The notes under the pieces were generated by a model that worked only from the letters and a program-made list of their open reading frames with translations, had not been told where the DNA came from and made no database searches. A program made the translations under genes and the position numbers. Shown here piece by piece: positions 1 to 5,856 of a DNA stretch of 6,632 bases. Source of the DNA: JBLYYQ01 sp048550035 (GTDB taxonomy: Bacteria > Nitrospinota_A > UBA7883 > JBLYYQ01). Position 1 is the stretch's first letter, and each line of letters starts with the position of its first letter. The stretch is taken from contig JBLYYQ010000023.1 in NCBI GenBank assembly GCA_048550035.1, positions 1 through 6,632 of the forward strand. Reading direction: 5' to 3'.

Positions 1-1026
1 AGCAAAAGCTTCACAGTCAAGACACCGGTGAGGATTGATATCGGTGGTTCCACATTAGATATATGGCCACTTAACCTCTGTTTTGATAATTTAGAACCGA
101 TTACTATTAATGTTGCGATTAATATATTTACCTACGCTACCATTCGGGAAACCAACGCTAAGAGAGTAAGATTTGTATCGATTGATAAGAAGATTGCACG
201 TTATGCAGATTCAATTGATTTGATAAAAGCTCCACCATCGATCTTATTGCACAAAGTTTTGGCAGAAAGGATGTTAGCTAATTGCAAGAATGGCTTTGAA
301 ATCATCACTTCATCAAACGCACCGTCAGGTGGAGGGCTTGCTGGCTCGTCATCACTGATGATAGGATTGATAAAGGCTGCTAGCAAGTTTTGTACTTCTC
401 GATTAACCAATACTCAGATTATAGAATATGCAAAAGATCTTGAAGCTAAGATACTGCAGGTTCCAACTGGGCTACAAGACTATCTTGCCACAATGCATGG
501 TGGATTAAACGGATTTCGATTCAGACCAGGAGGAGTGGAGAGTTACTCACTAGATGGTAAAGAAAATTTCGTTAGTTCACGCTTACTTTTATTCTATTCA
601 GGTAAGACAAGAAACTCTGGAATAAATAATTGGCAAGTCTTTAAAAAGATTATCGATAAAGATCGGAGGACAATAAGTAGCTTTAAAAGAATCATTGCTC
701 TGACAGAAGAGATGCTAGATGCGATCGAAACTGAGCATACTCTTAACTTCGACATGGCAGTCAAGCGAGAGTGGAAGATCAGGCGGACTCTATTTGAAAA
801 TATCTCCACTGCCAAAATTGATCGTGCAATAAAATTAGGGATCAAGGAAGGGGCTGTTGCGGCAAGGATCAGCGGAGCTGGTGGTGGTGGCTGTTTTTTT
901 CTACTAGCAGATCGAAAATATCATATAAGCATTATAAGTAGACTCCGATCGATTAATATTCAACATCTACCATTTACAGTATCCAAAACAGGGGCAAGAG
1001 TAACTACTAACGATCTCAGATTTTAA
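1..1026 (+). CDS. GHMP-family sugar kinase, HddA-like, 5' end outside the window
   Basis: Cytoplasmic ATP-dependent small-molecule kinase of the GHMP superfamily; the closest named relatives are D-glycero-D-manno-heptose 7-phosphate kinase and galactokinase-like proteins. The frame is open to the left edge. A GTG at 28 exists, but residues before it (SKSFTVKTP) continue the usual N-terminal strand leading into RIDIGGSTLDIWPL, so the true start probably lies upstream. Numbering from the GTG, the sugar-binding motif is at 2-15, the ATP-binding glycine/serine loop PSGGGLAGSSS at 99-109, the GLQDYLA motif with the likely catalytic Asp at about 151, an NNWQVFKK segment at 200-207 typical of HddA-like kinases, and the C-terminal motif RISGAGGGGCF at 280-290. 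All three GHMP motifs are intact. The substrate cannot be fixed: no other heptose or sugar-nucleotide gene is in view. It ends 35 bases from the convergent rsmA stop. Family assignment is secure; the substrate is inference. Confidence 0.88.
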   Translation, partial: SKSFTVKTPVRIDIGGSTLDIWPLNLCFDNLEPITINVAINIFTYATIRETNAKRVRFVSIDKKIARYADSIDLIKAPPSILLHKVLAERMLANCKNGFEIITSSNAPSGGGLAGSSSLMIGLIKAASKFCTSRLTNTQIIEYAKDLEAKILQVPTGLQDYLATMHGGLNGFRFRPGGVESYSLDGKENFVSSRLLLFYSGKTRNSGINNWQVFKKIIDKDRRTISSFKRIIALTEEMLDAIETEHTLNFDMAVKREWKIRRTLFENISTAKIDRAIKLGIKEGAVAARISGAGGGGCFFLLADRKYHISIISRLRSINIQHLPFTVSKTGARVTTNDLRF

Positions 1027-1061
1027 AATTTAGAACCAATACGTTTAACCGATCTATCCCT

Positions 1062-1871
1062 TCACCGCTCGGATCTATCTTTGATTAGATAAGATGCTTC
1101 CTTATAAATAGTTATTAAAGATTCTAATCCTAAGTTTTGCGCACGGACATTCGGCTTAAACTTTAGCTTTTGCAAAAGTGATTCTATCTGAGCAGGTTCT
1201 CCGCCCATCTGCTTTAAATTATTAGCTAATGATTTTCTTCGATAGGCAAAGAGTGATTTTACAAATTCAAAAAACTGATCTTCATCATCAATATGATGTT
1301 CCATATTTTTACGGGGTGTTAATTTCAAGACGGCAGAGTCTACTTTTGGAGGAGGATCAAATGCTACGCAAGGGACAGTAAATAGAAACTCAGACTGCAA
1401 GTGATAATTAGCAAACAAAGAGAGTGTAGAATAGGCAGAGTCACTAGGGCTTGCAACAATACGGTCGGCAACCTCTTTTTGAAACATCAGCACCATCTGG
1501 TTGATATGCTCCTTATGTGCAATAAGTTTCATAAGAATTAAAGTAGCTATTGAATAAGGTAGATTTGCTACAACATGAAACGGAGATTTAAGGTTGCCCA
1601 ACTCATAAAGTAAGATATTAGCTTTAACTATATTGACCTTCGCAGCTAAAGCTTTATCATTGAGCAGATATCGATATAGTCTATCATCTAGCTCGACTGA
1701 AGTAATATTGCAGTCAGTATTACTTAGAACTTTTGTTAGGACTCCCTTCCCTGCTCCGATCTCCAAGATATTATCATCTGATTTAAATGAGCAAGCATTA
1801 ACGATTTTATCAACAATAGTTTTATCGACCAAGAAATGTTGACCAAGTTTTTTGCGACTAGAATGACCCAT
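1062..1871 (-). CDS. rsmA: 16S rRNA (adenine1518/1519-N6)-dimethyltransferase RsmA (KsgA)
   Basis: Transfers four methyl groups from S-adenosylmethionine to two adjacent adenines in the 3'-terminal helix of 16S rRNA, a late step in 30S subunit maturation. The 269-residue product has the family hallmarks: KKLGQHFLVD at 7-16, SAM motif EIGAGKGVLT at 37-46, acidic VELDDRL at 59-65 (Glu60 likely contacts the SAM ribose), catalytic motif NLPYSIAT at 103-110, FQKEVADRI at 130-138, FDPPPKVDSAV at 171-181 and LFAYRRKSLANNLK at 207-220. Length is normal. I chose the ATG at 1871 because it starts just before the conserved RKKLGQHFL and lies 4 bases after the pdxA stop. A TTG at 1913 would add 14 residues and overlap pdxA by 38 bases; this looks less likely. 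The order pdxA then rsmA is a classic proteobacterial operon, so rsmA is probably co-transcribed and translationally coupled. Confidence 0.95.
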   Translation of the reverse strand: MGHSSRKKLGQHFLVDKTIVDKIVNACSFKSDDNILEIGAGKGVLTKVLSNTDCNITSVELDDRLYRYLLNDKALAAKVNIVKANILLYELGNLKSPFHVVANLPYSIATLILMKLIAHKEHINQMVLMFQKEVADRIVASPSDSAYSTLSLFANYHLQSEFLFTVPCVAFDPPPKVDSAVLKLTPRKNMEHHIDDEDQFFEFVKSLFAYRRKSLANNLKQMGGEPAQIESLLQKLKFKPNVRAQNLGLESLITIYKEASYLIKDRSER

Positions 1872-1875
1872 GGCT

Positions 1876-2886
1876 CTAATCAGATAAAAGTTTGTAGCTT
1901 TGTTCGATGGCAAATATCATGCCGGCTGGATCAGCACGATTTTTGCCTGCAATATCAAATGCGGTTCCATGGTCAACTGATACTCGCAAAAAAGGGAGCC
2001 CGACTGTCATATTGATAGTCTTATTAAAGAATAGCGCTTTCATAGGGATCAATGCTTGATCATGATACATTGCAAGTATCAGGTCAAATTTTGTTCGAAT
2101 CTTTGCTGTGAAGAGAGTGTCAGCCGGATAAGGACCTTCGATCGATATCCCCTCAGATTTAGCTTGCAAAATTGCAGGTATAATCTCATCTGCCTCTTCG
2201 TTCCCTAGAACTGAATTATCTGATGCATGAGGGTTTAATGCAGCAACAGCTATTTTGGGGTGAAACTTAAGCAGTTTAAAAATTGATTCATCCAGCAGTC
2301 TGATTTTTTGATAGAGCATCTCCTTTCTAATTAAGCGACTCACATCACTCAATGGATGATGGGTAGTTGCTAATGCAACCATCAATTGATCAGTCATAAA
2401 GGTCATCACAATGGACTTTGTAGCCGATAATCGTTGTAAATATTCGCTCTGACCCTTGAAAGTAGAATCGATCGTAGCAACCGAACTTTTGTTAACAGGT
2501 GCTGTCACTATTGCAACTATATCTTTACTCTTGATACGTTCAACCGCAAGATCTATTGCATCAATAGCGACTTTCGCAAAACGAGGATCCTCCTTACCAA
2601 AATCAGATTGAGAAAAAGTTGGGCAGCCAATCTCATCAACAATCATATCTCTACTATCTTCTACCTGCTGACTCTTATTCACTGGACAAAAGTTAAACTT
2701 GATTGCTAGCTGATCTGCAAGCTGGCTTAGGTATTGGATGTTGCCAAAAACTCTTATCTTTTTCTTTAGCCAAAATGGAAGATTTGAATAGGCTTTTAAT
2801 ACCACCTCAGGACCAATACCGGCAGGATCGCCAATTGTTATTCCAATTTTTTTGTCAGATTGAATCTTTAAACTATTAAAATTCAA
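1876..2886 (-). CDS. pdxA: 4-hydroxythreonine-4-phosphate dehydrogenase PdxA
   Basis: NAD-dependent oxidation of 4-phosphohydroxy-L-threonine in the DXP-dependent route to pyridoxal phosphate; a cytoplasmic metal-dependent dimer. Seen in the 336 residues: GDPAGIGPEV at 19-28, TTHHPLSDV at 174-182, LNPHASDN at 217-224, GPYPADTLF at 251-259, MYHDQALIPMK at 273-283 and SVDHGTAFDIAGK at 303-315. By comparison with E. coli PdxA the three metal ligands are His176, His220 and His275, all present. Odd point: the motif usually written GHTE, whose His and Thr contact the substrate, reads GQSE here (145-148). The start is TTG at 2886: an in-frame stop lies seven codons upstream, and no ATG or GTG occurs between that stop and the GDPAGIGPE motif. 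An AGAGAG sits nine bases before it. This is the first gene of the pdxA-rsmA unit; surA, its neighbour in E. coli, is absent upstream. The family is secure. Confidence 0.95.
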   Translation of the reverse strand: MNFNSLKIQSDKKIGITIGDPAGIGPEVVLKAYSNLPFWLKKKIRVFGNIQYLSQLADQLAIKFNFCPVNKSQQVEDSRDMIVDEIGCPTFSQSDFGKEDPRFAKVAIDAIDLAVERIKSKDIVAIVTAPVNKSSVATIDSTFKGQSEYLQRLSATKSIVMTFMTDQLMVALATTHHPLSDVSRLIRKEMLYQKIRLLDESIFKLLKFHPKIAVAALNPHASDNSVLGNEEADEIIPAILQAKSEGISIEGPYPADTLFTAKIRTKFDLILAMYHDQALIPMKALFFNKTINMTVGLPFLRVSVDHGTAFDIAGKNRADPAGMIFAIEQSYKLLSD

Positions 2887-2895
2887 AAGCTTACA

Positions 2896-2901
2896 CTCTC
2901 T
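2896..2901 (-). promoter_or_regulatory. Ribosome binding site for the TTG start of pdxA
   Basis: AGAGAG on the minus strand, nine bases before the TTG at 2886. It is a partial SD match at a slightly long spacing. With the in-frame stop upstream and no ATG or GTG nearby, it supports TTG as the real initiation codon. Confidence 0.5.
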
Positions 2902-2926
2902 AAACTATGCAATTGACTCCTTACCC

Positions 2927-2955
2927 CTTGTATTCGGATACCTTCTATTAATCAA
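2927..2955 (-). promoter_or_regulatory. Candidate sigma70-type promoter for pdxA-rsmA
   Basis: On the minus strand, TTGATT (2955-2950) is followed after 17 bases by TACAAG (2932-2927). Each hexamer matches four of six consensus positions. Transcription from it would give a leader of roughly 30-35 bases before the pdxA TTG. The spacing is ideal but the matches are modest, and AT-rich DNA gives many such hits. Confidence 0.35.
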
Positions 2956-3002
2956 ATCATCAAAAGTGATATTAGAAAATTCATATCTTTGAAAAGTAAT
3001 AC

Positions 3003-3033
3003 TTTACAATGTATGAAGAAAATTTGCTATGCT
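3003..3033 (+). promoter_or_regulatory. Candidate promoter for the TlpA-like gene
   Basis: TTTACA (3003-3008) and TATGCT (3028-3033) are 19 bases apart, longer than ideal. The -10 element is preceded by TGC, an extended -10 arrangement that can tolerate a poor spacer. An alternative is TTGAAA (2989-2994) with TATGAA (3012-3017) at 17 bases. Either placement favours the downstream ATG at 3079 as the start codon, since the upstream candidates lie in or before the promoter. Confidence 0.35.
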
Positions 3034-3078
3034 AGAGTATGTTTACTAAAAAACTATTTCATAAATTCTGCAACTAAA

Positions 3079-3678
3079 ATGTTTAAGTGGATCCCAGTAG
3101 CTATCTTATCAATTATCGCATTAGTTGCCACCGGTCTTTACCGTATTAATAAAGCATTAGAAGAGCCGATTGCTAAAATATCAGATATGAGACAGCCTAC
3201 AAGTAAATTGATAGGTTTAACGGCACCCTCTTTTTCTATTCCAACATTTAAAGGGAATAAGTTATCGCTTGCCGATTATGAAGGTAAAATTGTTTTACTC
3301 AACTTTTGGGCAACTTGGTGTAAGCCATGTGTGGAGGAAATTCCATCTATGAAAGAGTTGAAAAAAGAGCTAAATAGTGATGATTTTGCCCTGATTTCAG
3401 TCAGTATTGACCAGAAACTAGGTGATATTACAGAGTTTATCAAGAAAATAGATATACCATTTCCGATCGGACTTGACCCGAAAGAAGAGGTAAGTGCAAA
3501 ATATGAGACAACAGGGATACCAGAAACATTTTTACTGGATCGAAATCTTGCTGTAATCTATCATGTGGCAGGCGCTGGCGATTGGAGTCACCCTGAAGTG
3601 CTAAATACGTTGCAAAGAATTATTGAAGAGACTAAGCCAGCACTTACTCAAAATTCAACCCAAGATAAGAGACTTTAA
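3079..3678 (+). CDS. Membrane-anchored TlpA/ResA-like thiol-disulfide oxidoreductase
   Basis: Thioredoxin-fold protein of the TlpA/ResA/redoxin family, expected to be anchored in the inner membrane with its redox domain outside the cytoplasm; relatives reduce disulfides in apocytochromes or other exported proteins. From the ATG at 3079 the product is 199 residues. A single uncleaved hydrophobic anchor spans about 4-21 and a linker runs to about 46. The domain then begins LIGLTAPSFSIP, with LLNFWATWCKPC at 73-84 (redox pair Cys81/Cys84) and the cis-proline in TGIPETFLLD (Pro148). The late GAGDW (165-169) also fits the family. The frame is open further upstream, with an ATG at 3013 and a TTG at 2989 adding 22 or 30 residues. 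I prefer 3079 because it places the anchor at the N-terminus and leaves promoter-like sequence upstream, but no start has a convincing SD. No cytochrome c maturation genes are nearby, so its partner is unknown. Confidence 0.85.
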   Translation: MFKWIPVAILSIIALVATGLYRINKALEEPIAKISDMRQPTSKLIGLTAPSFSIPTFKGNKLSLADYEGKIVLLNFWATWCKPCVEEIPSMKELKKELNSDDFALISVSIDQKLGDITEFIKKIDIPFPIGLDPKEEVSAKYETTGIPETFLLDRNLAVIYHVAGAGDWSHPEVLNTLQRIIEETKPALTQNSTQDKRL

Positions 3679-3739
3679 CTCTAAGAACCTCTTTAATAAA
3701 TAACTTTAACTACTGCTCACTTCTCAGCGAACACTCCCT

Positions 3740-4387
3740 TTATTTTTCAGGGACTTTCTTCCAGTCATCAAGAAATTGCTTTAATCCTATATCTGTCAGT
3801 GGATGATTGACTAGCGCTTTGATTACAAAAAGAGGGATAGTTGCTACATCGGCTCCTAACCTAGCAGATTCAAGGACATGCATTGGGTGGCGAATTGAGG
3901 CGACGATTACTTCTGTTTGATATTCATAGTTACTATATATGGTTAGGATATCATCAACTATTTCTAGCCCATCGACTGATATATCATCCAATCTGCCGAC
4001 AAAGGGAGAGAGATAAGTTGCACCAGCCTTTGCGGCAAGAATTGCTTGTAATTGTGAAAAAACTAAGGTGACATTTGTCTTGATATTATCGTTACTTAAA
4101 ATCTTGACTGCTTTGAGCCCTTCGACAGTAATAGGTATTTTGACTACAATATTTTCGCTAAGCTTGGCTAAATCAAGACCCTCTTTGACCATCCCAGCTG
4201 AATCTTGAGAGATCACTTCAGCTGAGATCGGACCATCAACAACTTCAATAATCTCTGCTAAAACCTCCTTAAATCCCCTGCCAGTCTTTGCAATCAAGCT
4301 TGGATTAGTTGTTACACCATCTATTGCGTTAAATGAGGCTGCTTCAATAATTTCATTTATATCTGCTGAATCGATAAATATTTTCAT
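3740..4387 (-). CDS. tal: Transaldolase, small TalC/MipB-type
   Basis: Cytoplasmic pentose phosphate enzyme moving a dihydroxyacetone unit between sedoheptulose 7-phosphate and glyceraldehyde 3-phosphate through a Schiff-base lysine. The 215-residue length is that of the short TalC/MipB/FSA subfamily. Visible motifs are MKIFIDSADINEI at 1-13 (Asp6), DGVTTNPSLIAK at 23-34, VVKIPIT at 81-87 with catalytic Lys83, TNVTLVFS at 104-111, YLSPFVGRLDD at 125-135 and a C-terminal LKQFLDDW. Two positions separate transaldolases from the near-identical fructose-6-phosphate aldolases: FSA has Gln59 and Tyr131, whereas Glu57 and Phe129 occur here, as in transaldolases. Transaldolase is therefore the better call. 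The ATG at 4387 directly precedes the conserved N-terminus, with a weak GGA about six bases upstream. It is probably monocistronic: it converges on the TlpA-like gene with a 61-base gap and diverges from the NfeD gene. Confidence 0.94.
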   Translation of the reverse strand: MKIFIDSADINEIIEAASFNAIDGVTTNPSLIAKTGRGFKEVLAEIIEVVDGPISAEVISQDSAGMVKEGLDLAKLSENIVVKIPITVEGLKAVKILSNDNIKTNVTLVFSQLQAILAAKAGATYLSPFVGRLDDISVDGLEIVDDILTIYSNYEYQTEVIVASIRHPMHVLESARLGADVATIPLFVIKALVNHPLTDIGLKQFLDDWKKVPEK

Positions 4388-4404
4388 TGTTGTCCATTTT
4401 AATA

Positions 4405-4410
4405 ATTATA
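4405..4410 (-). promoter_or_regulatory. Possible -10 element for the transaldolase gene
   Basis: A perfect TATAAT on the minus strand, 18-23 bases upstream of the transaldolase ATG. I could not find a good -35 at 16-18 bases from it, so it could be chance in AT-rich DNA. It nearly abuts the -35 of the opposing NfeD promoter; if both are real, the two polymerases would compete for the same short stretch. Confidence 0.3.
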
Positions 4411-4411
4411 T

Positions 4412-4440
4412 TTGCAAACAATACCCTATTTTGCTAGAAT
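4412..4440 (+). promoter_or_regulatory. Sigma70-type promoter with extended -10 for the NfeD-type gene
   Basis: TTGCAA (4412-4417) is followed by a 17-base spacer and TAGAAT (4435-4440), and TGC directly precedes the -10. Spacing is ideal, and the hexamers match four and five of six consensus positions. It would give a leader of about 23-25 bases to the ATG at 4471. This is the most convincing promoter in the window. Confidence 0.6.
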
Positions 4441-4470
4441 AACCAAAAATATTCATATTTCAAGTCTCCT

Positions 4471-5856
4471 ATGTATAATATTGATATCCTAAATAAGCTA
4501 AAATCCTCAACTAATTATATTTATAAATTAGCCACACTAGCTTCGCTTATATTTATACTATTTTCGACACCATCTCTACTCAATCTAGGACATGCATCTT
4601 CAGTAGAATCGAATATACTTCACCTTACAATAGATAGCACGATCAACCCTGTAACCGCTATTATTTTTGAGGAGAACATTAACAAACTCAATAGTAACAT
4701 TGAGTTCCAAGCGTTGATAGTAGAGTTAGATACTCCAGGCGGACTTGATACCTCTATGCGTAAAATAATAAAGGCTATCAAAAACTCAAAAAAACCTGTA
4801 ATTCTGTTTGTGTCGCCATCTGGCTCTAGAGCAGCCTCGGCTGGAGCTTTTATAGTGTTAGCTGCCCATGTGAGCGCTATGTCACCTGGCAGTTCAATCG
4901 GAGCTGCATCGCCTGTCTTAGGACAAGGGGCTGAAATGTCAGATACTATGAAGGCAAAGCTTACCAATGATGCTGCTAGCTATATTGAATCGCTTGCTAC
5001 TGATAACAATCATAATCCGACACTCGCTAGGGAGTTTGTAACTAAGTCGGTATCTATTTCAGCTGAAGATGGCCTCAAGAGAAATATCATAGATCTACTT
5101 GCAAAAGATATTGATGAACTACTTTTGAAATTGAATAATCGAAAAGTTAAAACGATTGATGGTGAAAAAGTTCTTAAGACAGAAAATATCACAATTGTCG
5201 ATTCTATCCTCACTCTAAAACAGCGGTTACTAGATATTATTGCAGATCCAAATGTTGCCTATATATTGATGATGCTTGGAATGTATGGTCTAATTCTCGA
5301 ATTTTATAATCCAGGCTCAGTCTTGCCAGGAGTGATCGGTAGTATTGCATTAGTATTAGCACTTTTTGCAGCACAATTACTCCCTATAAATTATACAGGC
5401 GTACTACTGATTATGCTTGGATTTATAATGTTTTTTCTTGAGATATGGATTACAAGTTATGGCATCTTGACTATCGGTGGAGTTATTGCATTCGGAATTG
5501 GTTCATTCATACTAATTGATTCACCATTTATAACCGAACAGATTAATTTTTGGCTTATCATCGAAGTAATGATTGCCAATCTATTTATATTTGGCTTTTT
5601 TATCACGAAAAGTGTGCAGGCAGTGCTAATGCAGACTAGATATGGAGCAGATAGGCTCGTAGGACGAGAAGCTATTCTAGAGACCCAAGTAGCAGAGCAT
5701 GGAATGAAAATGGCATCACTTAATGTTGATGGGATTTTCTGGAATGTGGATCTTGAAGGTCAAGAGGATATAGTAGCCGGTGATAAAGTTGTTATATTAA
5801 AACGAGACGGCCTCCTGCTAAAAGTCAAACGTTCAACAAAAGATAATAGTAGCTAG
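4471..5856 (+). CDS. nfeD: NfeD-family membrane-bound serine protease (ClpP-class)
   Basis: Long-form NfeD protein: a secreted ClpP-like serine protease domain fused to a membrane domain and a C-terminal OB-fold domain; archaeal relatives cleave the hydrophobic C-terminus of stomatin-like proteins. Over 461 residues it shows an N-terminal signal segment (about 17-36, possible cleavage after GHA at 40-42) and a protease domain at about 48-225. That domain contains VELDTPGGLDTSMR (84-97), the nucleophile in SRAASAGAF (Ser123) and a likely general-base lysine in AKLTNDAASYIESLA (Lys163), the usual Ser-Lys dyad about 40 residues apart. Around five hydrophobic segments follow (about 262-279, 283-303, 309-326, 330-349, 358-378), then the NfeD OB domain at about 390-455 (LVGREAIL, VDGIFWNV, GDKVVIL). 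The domain order is complete. The ATG at 4471 is the only early start, but its SD is poor. Family members usually sit next to a stomatin/slipin gene; here both neighbours are on the other strand and unrelated. Confidence 0.92.
   Translation: MYNIDILNKLKSSTNYIYKLATLASLIFILFSTPSLLNLGHASSVESNILHLTIDSTINPVTAIIFEENINKLNSNIEFQALIVELDTPGGLDTSMRKIIKAIKNSKKPVILFVSPSGSRAASAGAFIVLAAHVSAMSPGSSIGAASPVLGQGAEMSDTMKAKLTNDAASYIESLATDNNHNPTLAREFVTKSVSISAEDGLKRNIIDLLAKDIDELLLKLNNRKVKTIDGEKVLKTENITIVDSILTLKQRLLDIIADPNVAYILMMLGMYGLILEFYNPGSVLPGVIGSIALVLALFAAQLLPINYTGVLLIMLGFIMFFLEIWITSYGILTIGGVIAFGIGSFILIDSPFITEQINFWLIIEVMIANLFIFGFFITKSVQAVLMQTRYGADRLVGREAILETQVAEHGMKMASLNVDGIFWNVDLEGQEDIVAGDKVVILKRDGLLLKVKRSTKDNSS

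Noticed and set aside
1051..1079. Eight-base direct repeat GATCTATC at 1051-1058 and 1072-1079 around the rsmA stop.
   Set aside because: Only two copies, partly in coding sequence and too short to exceed chance; no flanking element suggests an insertion or attachment site.
1073..1095. Imperfect inverted repeat ATCTATCT / AGATAAGAT near the rsmA 3' end, considered as a terminator.
   Set aside because: It has a bulge, almost no G-C pairs and no T run on either strand, and lies within rsmA coding sequence.
1872..1913. TTG start for rsmA at 1913, giving 14 extra residues and an overlap with pdxA.
   Set aside because: The added residues match nothing in the RsmA family, and the ATG at 1871 lies right before the conserved N-terminus.
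2989..3078. Upstream TTG (2989) and ATG (3013) starts for the TlpA-like gene.
   Set aside because: They add a polar, cysteine-containing stretch before the membrane anchor and overlap promoter-like elements. The 3013 ATG remains possible.
3679..3739. The convergent gap between the TlpA-like and transaldolase genes was searched for a bidirectional terminator.
   Set aside because: No inverted repeat longer than about four bases followed by a T run could be found.
4620..4967. A 115-codon antisense frame inside the NfeD gene, and similar shorter antisense frames elsewhere.
   Set aside because: They lie opposite well-conserved protease, kinase or transferase motifs, have no recognisable domains, and are expected by-products of the real coding strand.
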